64,000 nucleotides of DNA, taken from Siphonodentalium dalli. Lineage: Eukaryota > Mollusca > Scaphopoda > Gadilida > Siphonodentaliidae. How positions within the stretch are numbered: position 1 is the first letter of the stretch; each line of letters begins with the position of its first letter. Shown here piece after piece: positions 23,611 through 35,592 of the stretch. The position numbers and the translations under genes are program-made. Below the pieces are notes generated by a model, which had not been told where the DNA came from, did no database searches, and was given only the letters and a program-made list of their open reading frames with translations. The DNA is taken from NCBI GenBank assembly GCA_032622095.1, contig CP136068.1, forward strand, positions 153,167,151 through 153,231,150. Reading direction: 5' to 3'.

Positions 23611-24936
23611 CAGGGGGGAGTCTGGAAAAAAATTGCACAAATATAGGGCCCAAAACGTTTTTTTCCGACCCCGAGGGACCCACCACCCCATTTGTGCAAA
23701 AAAGGAATTTTTTTTCCTCCAAAATTTTGGGGACCCACCCCCCTTTCTCATGTTTTTATCAAAATTTCAGAGTTTTTTTTAGCCGTTCTTCAATAACTGT
23801 GTTAACTGCCTTTCAATCCCATTCCACTATCATTTTTTTTGGTGCAAACTCTTGCTGTGTACCATTAAGACTCAAGCACTAACATGCTTAATTGGTAAAC
23901 ACAGATCAGAAAAACGAAAAATAAACTGTATTTCCAGGTGTTTCCTGGTGTTTTCAGTATCTAACAACAATAATAAAGCATTGTGTAGGTACACTATATG
24001 TCACAAATCGCCCTAGACCCCATTATAGCCTTAATATATCGAGTGTGTTGTGTCTGACAGAGAACACTGGCCAGTGTAAATAGTGGTAAACAGGTCAGGG
24101 GTTCCACAATTATTTGTGCATGACCAAAGAACTCTTTAGTCTTATCCACCGGGGTGGGGTGGGGGTGGGAATTGTTTTTGGTTAGGTATACACCTAGATA
24201 TATGGTTATTATAGCTTCCGATATTAGTCGGCGGGTATATAGTTGACGTCTCGAGCCGTCCGTGCGTCAGTCCGCACAAACATTTTGCATTATAACTCAA
24301 GAGTCGGTTGTCATATTTTGATGCCCTATGACATGGTGACAGACCAGAAATGGGGAACGAATATGCATAATATCACGGGTTGTGACCATCAATGCCTACC
24401 AGATTTATGGGCCCTGTTCGACTTTATGAAATTCAGTCCGTACACAGTTTTTGCAATATAAGTTAAGTGTCAGTTGTCGAATTTTGATGTGGTTTGGTAT
24501 GGAAATAGACCAGAATGATAGGGGAAGGATGTATGCACATATTACTGCATATCACAGGTTTCGCCTATCAATGCATACCAGAGTTACCGGCCTTGTTCCA
24601 TCCGTAAACACGTTTTGCATTATTATAACTCAACCATGGGTTAATTAAGTTTCCTGAACGCTATTATGGTGGTCCACTGTGAAGTGGGCCGGGATCCTGT
24701 GAAATCCAGAATGTTGCTAAATCTGATGCTAAAGAGTCACTATAGCTGCATATATAGCCCTATACCAACAAGCATGATACTAACATGCTTACAAACAACA
24801 TTACATGGTCAGTACTTGTAAATTGTTTGAAATATAACCATTTTGGAAAAAAATTACAAATACAATTTTTTCGGCCTCTGGAGCACCCACCCACCCCGAC
24901 CCTATATACGGATTTTTTTTTGCAGACTCCCCCCTG
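23611..24936. mobile_element. CAGGGG-ended DNA transposon, 1326 bp, 7-bp target duplication
   Basis: Perfect 14-bp terminal inverted repeats: CAGGGGGGAGTCTG at 23611-23624 and CAGACTCCCCCCTG at 24923-24936. CATGGAA flanks both sides (23604-23610 and 24937-24943). The subterminal phrase CACCCACCCACCCCG followed by ACGGATTTTTTTT is shared with the element at 39921-40461, which has the same ends and also a 7-bp duplication. hAT elements start CAGGG but usually duplicate 8 bp, so superfamily is left open. No transposase frame is seen. Confidence 0.75.
24275..24640. repeat. Imperfect tandem repeat inside the CAGGGG element
   Basis: Two and a part units of about 165-180 bp: AGTCCGCACAAACATTTTGC and AGTCCGTACACAGTTTTTGC starts, each followed by ATTTTGATG, GACAGACCAGAA / ATAGACCAGAAT, ATCAATGC and ACCAGA. 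Confidence 0.55.
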
Positions 24937-24943
24937 CATGGAA

Positions 24944-26810
24944 GGGTTAAAATCTACTTCGAACTGCAAGCAGAACTCCGTAGAACACTGCAAACTGAAA
25001 GGCACTGAACACTGCCATCACGTACACAACATAAGAGGAAATCACTAGTGTTTTATTTAAAGGCCCACTTAATGCCCAGATCACATTATACACAACATAT
25101 TCCATATTATTATCCATCCCTTAACTAACACTATTTCCGATTGCGCAAAAGCCGCCACATGTGCAATATGACTTTTTTTATCGGGACTCTGCATGTGACG
25201 TCACGAATTAACTATTGCGAAATGAATCGGTGGAATTGTGAAGCAACACTTGTGGATTTAGCAGACGTTTCACTTCCGCATTTAGTTTGTTTTCATTCCC
25301 TTGTTTACTGTTCCAAATCATGCTTTCTGGTGATCAAATACAGGCTTTTATAGAGAAGTAAGTGCCGACAAATACCAAAAGCAACCACTAAAGTTTTATT
25401 TCTAAAATTTGGATAAACACTCGTCCAGGTTGTGGTGAATAGTCATATTGTACTCGACACTGCGTGTCTCGTCCAATATGACTTTTCGCCACAACCCGGA
25501 CTCGTACAAGAAAAACACATACTGTACACTACATTGTATAATAACTTTATAATATATAACACTTCGAAGAGGAACCAAAAATATAGATATTCAACCAGAA
25601 CACGGAACAGCTGTGGCCTAGAAGTTTCCACCAGGTGATAGAGATTCTCAGATTCACCCCAAGACCCCTCCGTTATTTGCCCCAGAATCATAATTCACAA
25701 TAAAGAGATAGAGTTATTCCCCTTCCATTGAGAATAATAAATTGGCAGTACAGGCCAGATAGAAATTAGGTACAGAACACACGGCGGTACCTTGACAAAT
25801 ACAACATGTTCACAGTTTATTCGACCGAATAAGTTGATAGTACAATTTTTGGGAGGTACATCTTTGAAATGGTATATAATGTGGAACATGTGGTCACAGT
25901 ATATAATGTGATCTTGTGATTCGAAAAATAAAGCGGGCATTTTATCCTGTCCATAAACTGCGGCACAAGAACATATGCGAAAGACCAACTATTGTGTGAA
26001 TAATGTTGTATTGTTGTGTAGTTTGATCGCTTTCATGGGAATGGGCGCTATATGGTCCATATTGTATAAAGTAACATAAAAATCGAATTCCCGTGATAAA
26101 ATTATTTTGAGAATATATGAAATGGCTATTCGCCATTCTCAATCCAGATAAAAATTTGTTTCAGGTCAATTAAAATATGTTATAACACCATCGCTAAATG
26201 TCCGGAATATGTGGTAATTGAAGCAGAACCCACCATGGATTCATGGTTAACAAGATCCTCTCTGTGCCCGGGGTAAAAGGCTCACATTACTTGAGAAATA
26301 TGAATACAATCATCTAATACCGACATTAAGCCACCGTGATGTACTAATCCTTTCCGATACTTCACAATAGCACAGGAAGAATTCTTCCGCCCAGGCGAAC
26401 GGCGAGAAAGTTATTCTATTACTAGTAATTTCTACGCGCGATGGGAGGTGGTTATCGTTACGTCATTAGACTGACCGACCAGACGATATCTTGGCCAGCA
26501 CGTGCCCCGAATCACAACAGAAGATCACTACTTGAGAAACAGATGTCAATGTATACATTTATGGGAGGCTCACATCATGGCCAATAGGATTTTGATGGCA
26601 ATTGGTCCATTTATCTGATTGGATAACCAGTTGGTGATGACACCATTGCACAATACAGGTTTTCTTTTCCTCGTGTTCGGCGATAATAAGATAGTTCTAT
26701 CCCCAAAAATCTCAAATCACTTCAACCGAGACATGCTTCAATCATAAACCAAGCTAGTATTAGTGAAGAATTTGCTGCACCTTGGATAATTTTATAGTGA
26801 AAAAGACGAA
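24944..26810. other. Region upstream of the PRDM-like gene; no other gene recognised
   Basis: Contains a hairpin at 25423-25505 (CCAGGTTGTGGTGAATAGTC pairing with GCCACAACCCGGA; loop CTCGACACTGCGTGTCTCG). The last few hundred bases should hold the promoter and 5' UTR of the PRDM-like gene, but no clear TATA box could be assigned. Confidence 0.4.
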
Positions 26811-27005
26811 ATGGAAACGTGTGTGCTTATTCCAAAGCAACTGACTTTTGTGTTGACTTTAAATCGTGATCCCAGAAATATATTGGAGATGGACGCTACA
26901 ATCTGGAGTCGGGAGATAATTCCTTCTGGATTCCTATTTTATCCCGCGGACGGAGATATAATTCATGATAACATCGATATATTCTCATCTCTGCCAAAGG
27001 ATGAT
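26811..27005 (+). CDS. PRDM-like gene exon 1
   Basis: 65 codons, phase 0 end, donor GTAAGT. Encodes [10 protein letters not shown] and the start of the PR domain ([20 protein letters not shown]). The N-terminus is short, as in several PRDM proteins. Confidence 0.85.
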
Positions 27006-30000
27006 GTAAGTACATATTGTGATAAATATCATTATTCCATTAACCAATTCTATACTAAATGGATTCTCCCAGTCAGTTATAAAGTGTATATCGGAATGGT
27101 CTATTATCGATTTGTTCGGGTTAACGTGGTGAAAATAGACGACAGATAAGTAAAAGTGCAGAGGGAGCCAGCCCTATTTAGTGAGGGAAATGGCTCATTT
27201 ACTCTTTAGAGAATATTTAATTTAGGTAGAGTATAAGATTAAGACAAACCGCCATAATCTCCAATTATTTATTCTATCCAATTTGTGATGTGATTTTCTA
27301 CTCAAAAATATGATGCTCAAAATTTTAAATAAATGCTCTAATTGACACGCATATTATGCACTACCAGGTGTTATACCATCATGAGGCTCGTCAAAAAATA
27401 CACACCCTCGTGCACCATATATACAGGGAATCGTCCCACATACAATATATTCCACTAATACTTATACCATAGTATTATAGTACACATAGTATAACCATGC
27501 ATATGAACGTCTACATACACATGTACACATACACCCCCTCGATGATATTCACATTTATATTAATGTAATACATTCTTCTGTGTATTCCCCCATAACTGAT
27601 ATGTATCCATATTATTATTTCATTTATAAATGAGGACAATAGTACTCATGAATGTCAAATTAGACGATGAGTGTATAATAATAAATTTAAAACAAACGAA
27701 AAATAATAAAATCGCAAATGCGTGCATAATAATGAATATTGAGATATTCAGGCGTTCACGGTAAAACTCGTTAAAAAATGAGGGGGTTTACCTTAAAGAT
27801 CAGGGGGCCTCACTCAACATGACCAGAACCACATGTTTACCGTGAGAATAGGCAACTTGAAATTATTAGTTGCAAAATATGTATTTTATTATTAGAAGCA
27901 AGTTTGATAATTATTTGAAAATTTAGTCCGAGCACATGTTTAACCCTTTTAGTGCCAAGCCCGATTTTTGTATCAACCCATATACCCTGTGCCAATGCAT
28001 TCTCTTATATATGCGAGTCGACCATAGGTCGCCTCGCATATATAAAAGAATGCATTGGCCTAACAATTTTTCATTTCATCATTTGTTATTATCTTTTACA
28101 ATTTTTTACAATTTTAATAATTTTTTCTTTTAATTTTATTAAAAAAATTTTACGGCTGATTTTACAGACCGTAAATTAGGGCCGATGAGATCGGTCCCTG
28201 GCACTGAAAGGGTTAAAGTGAATCAGGAAACAAGAAATATTTTCTCTGCATATTTTACAGTTTACAGTATTTTCTAGTAATATACAATTAATTGTAAATT
28301 TTATATGGACACAAACTTTTTTCCAGATTGATACCAATTGAGGTTCCACGACACTATTATACTAAAAATACGCAGTTTTTCTCCTCTACAAAGTTGTCGT
28401 ATAATGTCGTATAATGCGCAGCTTGCAACAAGCTAAGATAAAATAGGTACTAAAATTTACCCCTGGTGCTTTCTGAGGTTCTGAGAGTTATGGTATCTCC
28501 GACCTTCTCAACAAAACCCATGTATATACATGCCCACTGAATCGGATAATAGAAATCCATTTTGTCAGATATACAATTAATTCTCGGGAAAATATCTGAA
28601 ACATCAGCTGGAGATTGAATTGTCAACCTGAAATACGAAACAACATCCATTGTAAATGAAAATTGAGATTCTGTATCATATTAAGTTAACATGTAATGCA
28701 TGTTCGCGTCATATATAAACCACCACCCCCGCCCCATCCCCACATGTTTGAATGTGGTTCGTTCTCTGACGTAAGATGACCTGTAACTTATCATTATCTT
28801 GCCGTCAGATACCTCTCGTTCTTCCTCAGACTGGGTAACCCATGGTTTTGCGTCGGAATTCCCCGCTGAGTATCAATCTCGCGCATCGTAAACAGTTTGT
28901 TCTGTTGTACTTTACCTCACCGATTGTTATGGTCATTATCAGGTAGGAAGTAAGTTTCCAATCAATTCTAATTTAGATGTTAATCTTGATCTCTACGGTT
29001 GGTATATCCCGATGGTTAATTGCTCGGTGCAGATGACAGACGTAACCAAACACGCATTCTAAAGACTTTATGACTTCGCGGAACTATCATTTGTTATTCT
29101 CACGAGGCCGTCCTAATATTTCTTCATTGAGATTGTGTTGCAACCAATGATTTATTTGTTGGGTTATTTTCACAAATATTTATTAAACTTTGTTCTCTAT
29201 TTTAGTGAATAGTATACATAAAAAATATATAACACCTTTACATTACCGCTGGTGAGATATCATGTACATAGAAGTTCTGGTTATGATTTGTTGACATTTT
29301 GGCACAGAATGATAATCGACGTAAACATTGTTTTGAACCTTTGAATTCAAAAATTAAGACGTCGCCGGCATAGTTTATTCCACGCAAATATGATAACTGC
29401 TATATCGCATTATGAAAGGTGTCATCATGTATGTGTCAATAAAAGATCGCGTTCGTGGTTTATCAAATTTATAAAACAAACAAAGTGAAAAATTATAAGA
29501 AAAATAAATATCACAACAACTGAATAAATTGGACTCAATAGCCCGGCTCAATGTGCAAATTATAATACTTTCAATTCAGTCTCAATTTGATTCACAGAAT
29601 ATATCAGATATCAATTGGTGTCATATAAAGATGCCCTAGCTCTTCATGGCAACAAGATTTATATGAAACTATTGAGAAGGAACGGTTGCATTATTTTTCC
29701 AACGAAAACACATGAGGAAATCGTTGTTAGACATATATGATTTAAAAATTGTTTTAAAAGATAAATTTTCAATTAAATGTGGTCTTGTTCAAAACTAGTA
29801 TGGACATAACGATATCCATCCTACTTGATATGATACAAAATTAGTTACTAGTGACTGAACACACAAGAGATATTAAAATTAGATCATATCGCCTTGGCTT
29901 AATCGATGGTGAACAGTCTCATTTACAAAAAAAAGTATATATCTGAATCAACACAGAAAGTTAACGAAAGAGACAGCGACACACACACCATATTAAATTG

Positions 30001-33000
30001 TGTTTCTCTTTAGATTCGGCATAAATTCGGATGCTACGAACTCGTGATGGATATTTGCGGTCATAAAGTTCGTCACTGCAATTGGATCAGATTCCTGCAA
30101 TCAACAAGAGACCATAGCAACGTCAACATTGTCGCTCTGCGGTCGAATGGCCACGTGATGTACCAGGTGGTCAAGGAGATTCTACCTGACGACGAACTCA
30201 TCGTGTTCTTTGACGAAGGTGACGCGGTGACCGATGATATGCTCGCAAAAGTCGAAAATCCATTGGAATTTAGCGAATCTGGAGATAGTGGTAAGTTGAT
30301 ATAAATTTGCATACATGTACACTGTAAAATCAGGGCATATAAATATGTGTATATGAAAACGCATGAGAGACGCACTTATATGACATGTGATATGTTTTAG
30401 TAAAACACATATGTTTATAATAAAATTATGTTCAGTGGTTTATAATAAACACTCCATCCATTTATGAATAAAAACTAGTGTTTATATAATAACATGTCAT
30501 CGTGTTTTATAATATGCCAGTATAGAAAAACAATAGTTTTTTAAAAACAAGTAACAGTATTTTTTTTTAAACACACAATGTGTGTATTTTCCAGACATAC
30601 TTAATACACACAATGACATGATTATGTTGCAAATAAACACCTGATGTGATTATACAAGTTTTATTCTAAGAAAAAAACAAATACTGTTCAACAAAATTTT
30701 CAACACCTTCGCCACATGTTCCATCATTAGTTCGTGTGTTCCTCCCTGCTGTAGGGAAACTGCATATCTCGCAATTGTCGCAAAGTCGTTTTGTTTCCCG
30801 AACACAGAATATTGTCTGGTCCGACATAATCCTGAAACAATGACGACAAACAAACATGTCATTAATAAAACATTAAAGATGTCCTCCACAGAGGGCTATG
30901 CAATGGTTTGATAGAGTTTGACGACATCGCCGTTTACGGCGTGTTCCCACAATTGATAGGCTAAATATATTTATCTGAAGAGGTATGTTATTCTTAGCCT
31001 TCAAGGTGAATTGCTACATGTATATAATAAGCCCTTGAACATTTGACGGGACGTGAAGATAGCATTAAGTTTGTTTCCGCAAAGCAAGACATAAAAACCT
31101 TTTCCCTGTCCAAATATCGCTATATAGCGCACCATTCGTGACTATACCACAACCACGTGATGATCACAAAGGCCACACCAACTGTTTCTGGTAACGGTTA
31201 TCTCTTCTTTTCAGAGGAAGATATAGACGTAGACGTGTGTGACATCTCATCAGAACCATGGAGCGATGTGTCATCATGTCCTTCACCTTCTCACAGCAAC
31301 TCGCCGACACGCCTTCTGGTGTCTCCCAGACTTACGCAGATCTCAGCTTCCGAAACCGACCACGCATCATCATTGACGGAGTTATCTATCTTACGAGAGG
31401 AGGAGTGTCGATCTCGAGCCAGTGACGTCACAACGTCAGATGAATCTGCGACCATAAACACACCAGACTTCTTGAAAGTACGTATACCATTTCAGCTGCC
31501 CGCGGCCCCTGCCTGCATGTGTATTTTAGCCTATATATATATAGGAGAGACGCTCATTGTGCCATATTTTGGAGACGACGCCTATATTTAGACCATTGAA
31601 TATATTCTATTTCCTTTGAATTTCTATATATAGATTTATCATTCAGTAATATACACGCACTAGACTATACCACTTGAACATATTTCTCTCTGACCTGTAT
31701 ATGTTCCTCGTTGCTGTTTCGTCCATGCCAATACATGTGGCTAAATAAAAGTTCTTTTTAAAAAAACGAGAATTACAGGGGGATACTATACTTAATGCAT
31801 TCACCCTGTATTATGTTTATAGCCTGACCGCACAAAAAGACTTTAAAATCGAATGCGTGGTTATTATTCTGACAATCCCGGGGATACCCCCCCCCCCATC
31901 AAAATTCTTAGACTTGTTCACATGGGTCACTGCCCATTTGAAAGCCCCGTGTTTCGTACCTTACTGACATACCATTCCATATGTTATTCATATTTGTCAA
32001 TTTCTTTATAGGAAGCCTCTCCGCAGCATGTCACACGATACGGGGCTCCGACTAGACATAGTACTCCGGTGTCTGGATTCGCCCCCGGATTCAAAAGAAA
32101 TCGTGTGAAAACCTGGCTCGAGTGTCTGTTCTGCGGAAAGAAATTCGACCGACCGTCTTTGTTGAAACGTCACGAACGAACGCACACTGGTAAGTTTTCC
32201 TTAAATAAACACTAGTAAATAGTTTCGTTTGTTCGATAATATATGTCCCTTTCTATTGAGTTTTCAGAGAATAACTATCAACATAACTAAATGATTACTG
32301 AAAGAAATGGGTAATTTTGACTTTAGTATACACAAATATTTATTTATTCCCAACAAAAAGTAACATGAGCAAATATATTTATGTTATTTGTATGTATGCA
32401 TATACGTTGTAGCATGTTGCATCTTCGATTTTGAATATGCTAATACACAATTCAATTCAGTAAAGATGATAATTTAAAAACAAATTAAAATTTGTGATTG
32501 GTGATAGATAATGGGGATGGTGTGATTTGTTTGGGGGGTTATTGAATCGTTCTTAACGATGACCTTTGTCTAGTTTTTGTTTATATGTATAAAATACAAA
32601 GGCTCTCTAAACGTCACAGTAAGTTTCTCTTTTATATAGGAGAGAAGCCAAACGCATGTGATATCAGCGATAACGCTGGATTAAACTTGAATAATTCAGG
32701 ACAGTCACCCATACTATTCTGAAATAAGTGGGATACTTTTTAGAACCATCTCTATATGATCAACAATTAACACAAACAAGGATCTTAATATATTTTAGGA
32801 GAAAAGCCACACGCATGTGATGTCTGTGATAAAGCCTTCTCGACGTCAAGTTCGCTGAACACACATCGACGCATCCACAGCGGAGAGAAGCCTCATCAGT
32901 GTCCAATCTGCGGCAAGCGATTCACAGCCAGCTCCAATCTCTACTATCACAGGATGACACACACAAAGGTAGGCCTATAACTCCGAAGTAGAAACTACAT

Positions 33001-35340
33001 TATGTAAAAGGACCAATTTAAAGGGACCAACACCATCGCGGTGGGTAAATGTGCAACAAATATAAAGGTCTGTAAAAACATCACAAATTTGAGTTTCATA
33101 TAAGCAGTTAGCTTACTTTCCAGTAAGAGGCGTTATAAATCTGTATTGTCAAGAGAGAAAATAAATTATTGTAACCAGAAATATAGGTCAAGGGAAAGAT
33201 CAGTCTCGACTGTAGATTCCAATCATCGCTTGTGCTATATTTGGGTATATGAATATTTGTTTGTTGATCCAAAGGTAATTCCTATATTCGGTCGTGATAT
33301 CTGCTCCCCGCTAAATATAGAGCTAGAGAAAGGTAGGCAATGTGCCAAACATTTGATCGTAAGTAACAGAACACGTGTGTTGGATTTAATGAATCAACGA
33401 GGTAACGAATCCTAAAGTTTCATTATTTGTTTTCAGGACAAACCACACAAATGCACGGAATGTTCCAAATCATTCCCGACGCCCGGAGATCTGAGAAGCC
33501 ACATGTATGTGCACAGCGGGACGTGGCCGTTTACGTGTGACATATGCCATCGTGGATTCAGCAAGCAGACGAGCCTCAAAAACCACATCACAATGCTACA
33601 TCATGGTGAGTATTACCAAACTCTTTCATTGAGGCTAAAGAAAACATATATGTGGTTGGGGTGTCATTATCGACCCTATTGCATACCCTTACAAGGGAAT
33701 TTTTTATTTTTTATTTTTGGGAAATATTTCATAAAAGTCTCCTTTCAATGTCTCAGAATGGGTTGATTTCTAAGTCAAAACATTGTTTAGTGATCGTTTA
33801 TGCATAGACAATCAAGTAAATCACGTGACTGTATGTAGCTGTGTAACAGTGACCGACGTTTGAAGTTTGAGGTTCTCGATCTAACCCTCTATATTGATTC
33901 CGTGTGGACACAGTTCTCGAGATTGGACCCCTCGCGCCTGTTGCTGACTCACTGTGTCGGTTAAGGTTACCATAGTAACCATTTATATACAAAAGCATCA
34001 TTGATGAGTAGTTATCCCATAGGAAATGTTAGATAATAAGTGTAACCCTTTCTATACTAAAGCATCATTGATGAGTAGTTATCCCATAGGAAATGTTAGA
34101 TAATATGTGTACCCCTTTCTATACTAAAGCATCATTGATGAGTTGTTATCCCATAGGAAATGTTCAGATAATAAGTTCAACCCTTTCTATACTAAAGCAT
34201 CATTGATGAGTAGTTATCCCATAGGAAATGTTCAGATAATAAGTGTAACCATTTATATACAAAAGCATCATTGATGAGTAGTTATCCCATAGGAAATGTT
34301 AGATAATAAGTGTAACCCTTTCTATACTAAACACTCATTGATGAGTTGTTATCCCATAGGAAATGTTCAGATAATAAGTTCAACCCTTTCTATACTAAAG
34401 CATCATTGATGAGTAGTTATCCCATAGGAAATGTTCAGATAATAAGTGTAACCCTTTCTATACTAAAGCATCATTGATGAGTAGTTCTCCCATAGGAAAT
34501 GTTAGATAATAAGTGTAACCCTTTCTATACTAAACACTCATTGATGAGTTGTTATCCCATAGGAAATGTTCAGATAATAAGTTCAACCCTTTCTATACTA
34601 AAGCATCATTGATGAGTAGTTATCCCATAGGAAATGTTCAGATAATAAGTGTAACCCTTTCTATACTAAAGCATCATTGATGAGTAGTTATCCCATAGGA
34701 AATGTTCAGATAATAAGTTAAACAAACGACCAAATGCATGTAGACATGTGTTCATATCATTTGACGATGAAATTCTAAAAATTACGGTCAAACTGGTCAT
34801 CTATCAAGCTTGAACAAAATATATCGCGATATTCTTACCTTATAATATCGCAATATCGATCGCGACATACTCTGCGTATAAGCGAGCTCGGTATTGCGAT
34901 AAAGGCGCGCCTCAATATACCACTTTTTTTCTGATTGGTACTGTATCAAAATGTAGTAACCTGAGATATTAACCTAAATATTTGCCTTTTTTTCAGAAAA
35001 AAGTAAAGACGCTGGTGATGTCCCGTCTTGGATAAGTGGGAAAACAAACTCCATAAAGTCCACAATGACATCTGCGAAGCATCAAATTACGTCATCTCAA
35101 AGTCAGATTGAAGATTCTGTGTATGGAAAAAACAGCTGCGACGACCGGAAGCCATATTCGGGACCATTCGGGACCATTCGGGACCATTCGGGACCATTCG
35201 GCCACATCAAAGGGTCATGGAATACATCCGGCTGGGTTCAACCGCCTTGGTATTCGACCTCACACAACTCATCAGATCTTTTTCGGAAGTTTACATATAA
35301 AGGAGTGCCGGTCTTATTGGAGGGAATTAAAAGCAGCTAA
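26811..35340 (+). CDS. PRDM-family PR/SET and C2H2 zinc-finger protein, 7 exons, 531 aa
   Basis: Joined exons are 26811-27005, 30014-30290, 31215-31477, 32012-32189, 32799-32968, 33437-33605 and 34997-35340. All junctions are GT-AG and all phases agree (1596 nt with stop). Residues about 28-140 form a PR/SET domain ([60 protein letters not shown]). A linker of about 140 residues is acidic and Ser-rich ([10 protein letters not shown]). Five C2H2 fingers span about 283-416 with GEKPH-type linkers. The tail of about 110 residues has no known domain. PRDM proteins are nuclear, sequence-specific regulators, often of cell fate. The usual PR-domain EQNL is replaced here by NVNI. The start is the first ATG after an in-frame stop at 26787. 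The subfamily could not be settled from memory. No frameshift or internal stop was found, so the gene is probably active. Confidence 0.9.
27940..28216. mobile_element. TTAA miniature element with one hairpin, copy B, in intron 1
   Basis: TTAA at 27940 and 28213. Inverted termini are CCCTTTTAGTGCCA and CCCTTTCAGTGCCA. It holds a single shared hairpin (27989-28059) flanked by ACCCTGT and CCTAACAATTTT. The outer arms differ from copies A, C, D and E, so this is a different shell around the same hairpin. Confidence 0.75.
28217..30013. other. Rest of intron 1 of the PRDM-like gene
   Basis: No exon, repeat array or RNA gene recognised. AT-rich. Confidence 0.4.
30014..30290 (+). CDS. PRDM-like gene exon 2
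   Basis: 92 codons plus one base, acceptor TTTCTCTTTAG, donor GTAAGT. Holds the rest of the PR domain including [13 protein letters not shown] and [13 protein letters not shown]. Confidence 0.9.
30380..30660. repeat. AAACAC/GTGTTTA motif array in intron 2
   Basis: Repeated TAAAACAC, GTTTATAATA and ACACACAATG motifs resemble the arrays at 4620-4930 and 6600-6745. No terminal repeats were found. Confidence 0.35.
31215..31477 (+). CDS. PRDM-like gene exon 3, acidic/Ser-rich linker
   Basis: Acceptor CTTCTTTTCAG, donor GTACGT, in phase with its neighbours. Encodes [18 protein letters not shown] and a Ser/Pro/Thr-rich low-complexity segment with no folded domain. Confidence 0.85.
32012..32189 (+). 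CDS. PRDM-like gene exon 4, zinc finger 1
   Basis: Acceptor TTTCTTTATAG, donor GTAAGT. Encodes a basic lead then finger 1, [20 protein letters not shown] followed by H (C-x2-C-x12-H-x3-H), and ends in the first base of the Gly codon of a TGEKP linker. Confidence 0.9.
32640..32725 (+). pseudogene. Decayed duplicate of zinc-finger exon 5, in intron 4
   Basis: After a TTTTATATAG acceptor, the frame reads [20 protein letters not shown] and stops soon after. It matches the start of the real exon 5 ([14 protein letters not shown]) at DNA level for about 35 bp. The second zinc cysteine is Ser and both histidines are absent, so it cannot fold as a finger. If spliced in, it would truncate the protein. 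Confidence 0.7.
32799..32968 (+). CDS. PRDM-like gene exon 5, zinc fingers 2 and 3
   Basis: Acceptor TATATTTTAG, donor GTAGGC. Encodes two complete fingers, [20 protein letters not shown] and [20 protein letters not shown], joined by HSGEKP. 57 codons with the split Gly. Confidence 0.9.
33437..33605 (+). CDS. PRDM-like gene exon 6, zinc fingers 4 and 5
   Basis: Acceptor TTGTTTTCAG, donor GTGAGT. Encodes [20 protein letters not shown] and [20 protein letters not shown]. Finger 5 closes with H-x4-H (HITMLH). Confidence 0.9.
33977..34720. repeat. 67/68-bp satellite, 11 units, in intron 6
   Basis: Units start at 33977, 34044, 34111, 34179, 34247, 34314, 34382, 34450, 34517, 34585 and 34653. The consensus begins AACCCTTTCTATACTAAAGC and continues ATCATTGATGAGTAGTTATC, CCATAGGAAATGTTCAGATA, ATAAGT. 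Units 6-8 and 9-11 form a repeated triplet (ACACTC variant first), a higher-order repeat of about 203 bp. The unit equals the left end of the TTAA element at 62034-62107. Confidence 0.9.
34997..35340 (+). CDS. PRDM-like gene exon 7, C-terminal tail
   Basis: Acceptor TTTTTTTCAG. In phase, the frame runs to a TAA at 35338. The tail is Ser/Lys-rich, then carries [17 protein letters not shown] encoded by four copies of a 10-bp repeat, and ends [13 protein letters not shown] second frame is also open across most of the exon. Confidence 0.8.
35161..35200. repeat. Four perfect copies of a 10-bp repeat in coding sequence
   Basis: GGACCATTCG four times, inside exon 7 of the PRDM-like gene. Because 10 is not a multiple of 3, gain or loss of one copy shifts the frame of the tail. 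Confidence 0.95.
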
Positions 35341-35485
35341 TCCCAGATAATGTATGGAATATCGAGACTCTTTACAAGGCATTTCTAGTCATAAACTGCT
35401 CGACATGCCGCCCATTCCATATATTTAATTTTATAAAATTGTGTTGTTAAGTTTGTTTTCTTTGTTATGATGGTTGTCAGAGTTT

Positions 35486-35491
35486 ATTAAA
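35486..35491 (+). terminator. Candidate polyadenylation signal of the PRDM-like gene
   Basis: ATTAAA, 146 bp past the stop codon, followed within 30 bp by a T-rich stretch. Confidence 0.45.
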
Positions 35492-35592
35492 ATATAAAAT
35501 CATACATACATTGTACGTTTTTCTTTAAAGGGGACTATACACTAAATCAGACCATTTATGGGACCATCTCCTATTAGATTCAACAGAATATA

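Noticed and set aside
30650-30889. Overlapping - strand frames with a CRHC pair and a hydrophobic start
   Set aside because: Two frames overlap over the same bases in an intron, neither has splice support or a recognisable domain.
33146-33415. 89-codon frame in intron 5 of the PRDM-like gene
   Set aside because: No domain, not in phase with the flanking exons, and the finger exons join perfectly without it.
33977-34720. CRISPR-like repeat array
   Set aside because: Units are directly contiguous with no unique spacers, and the setting is a eukaryotic intron.
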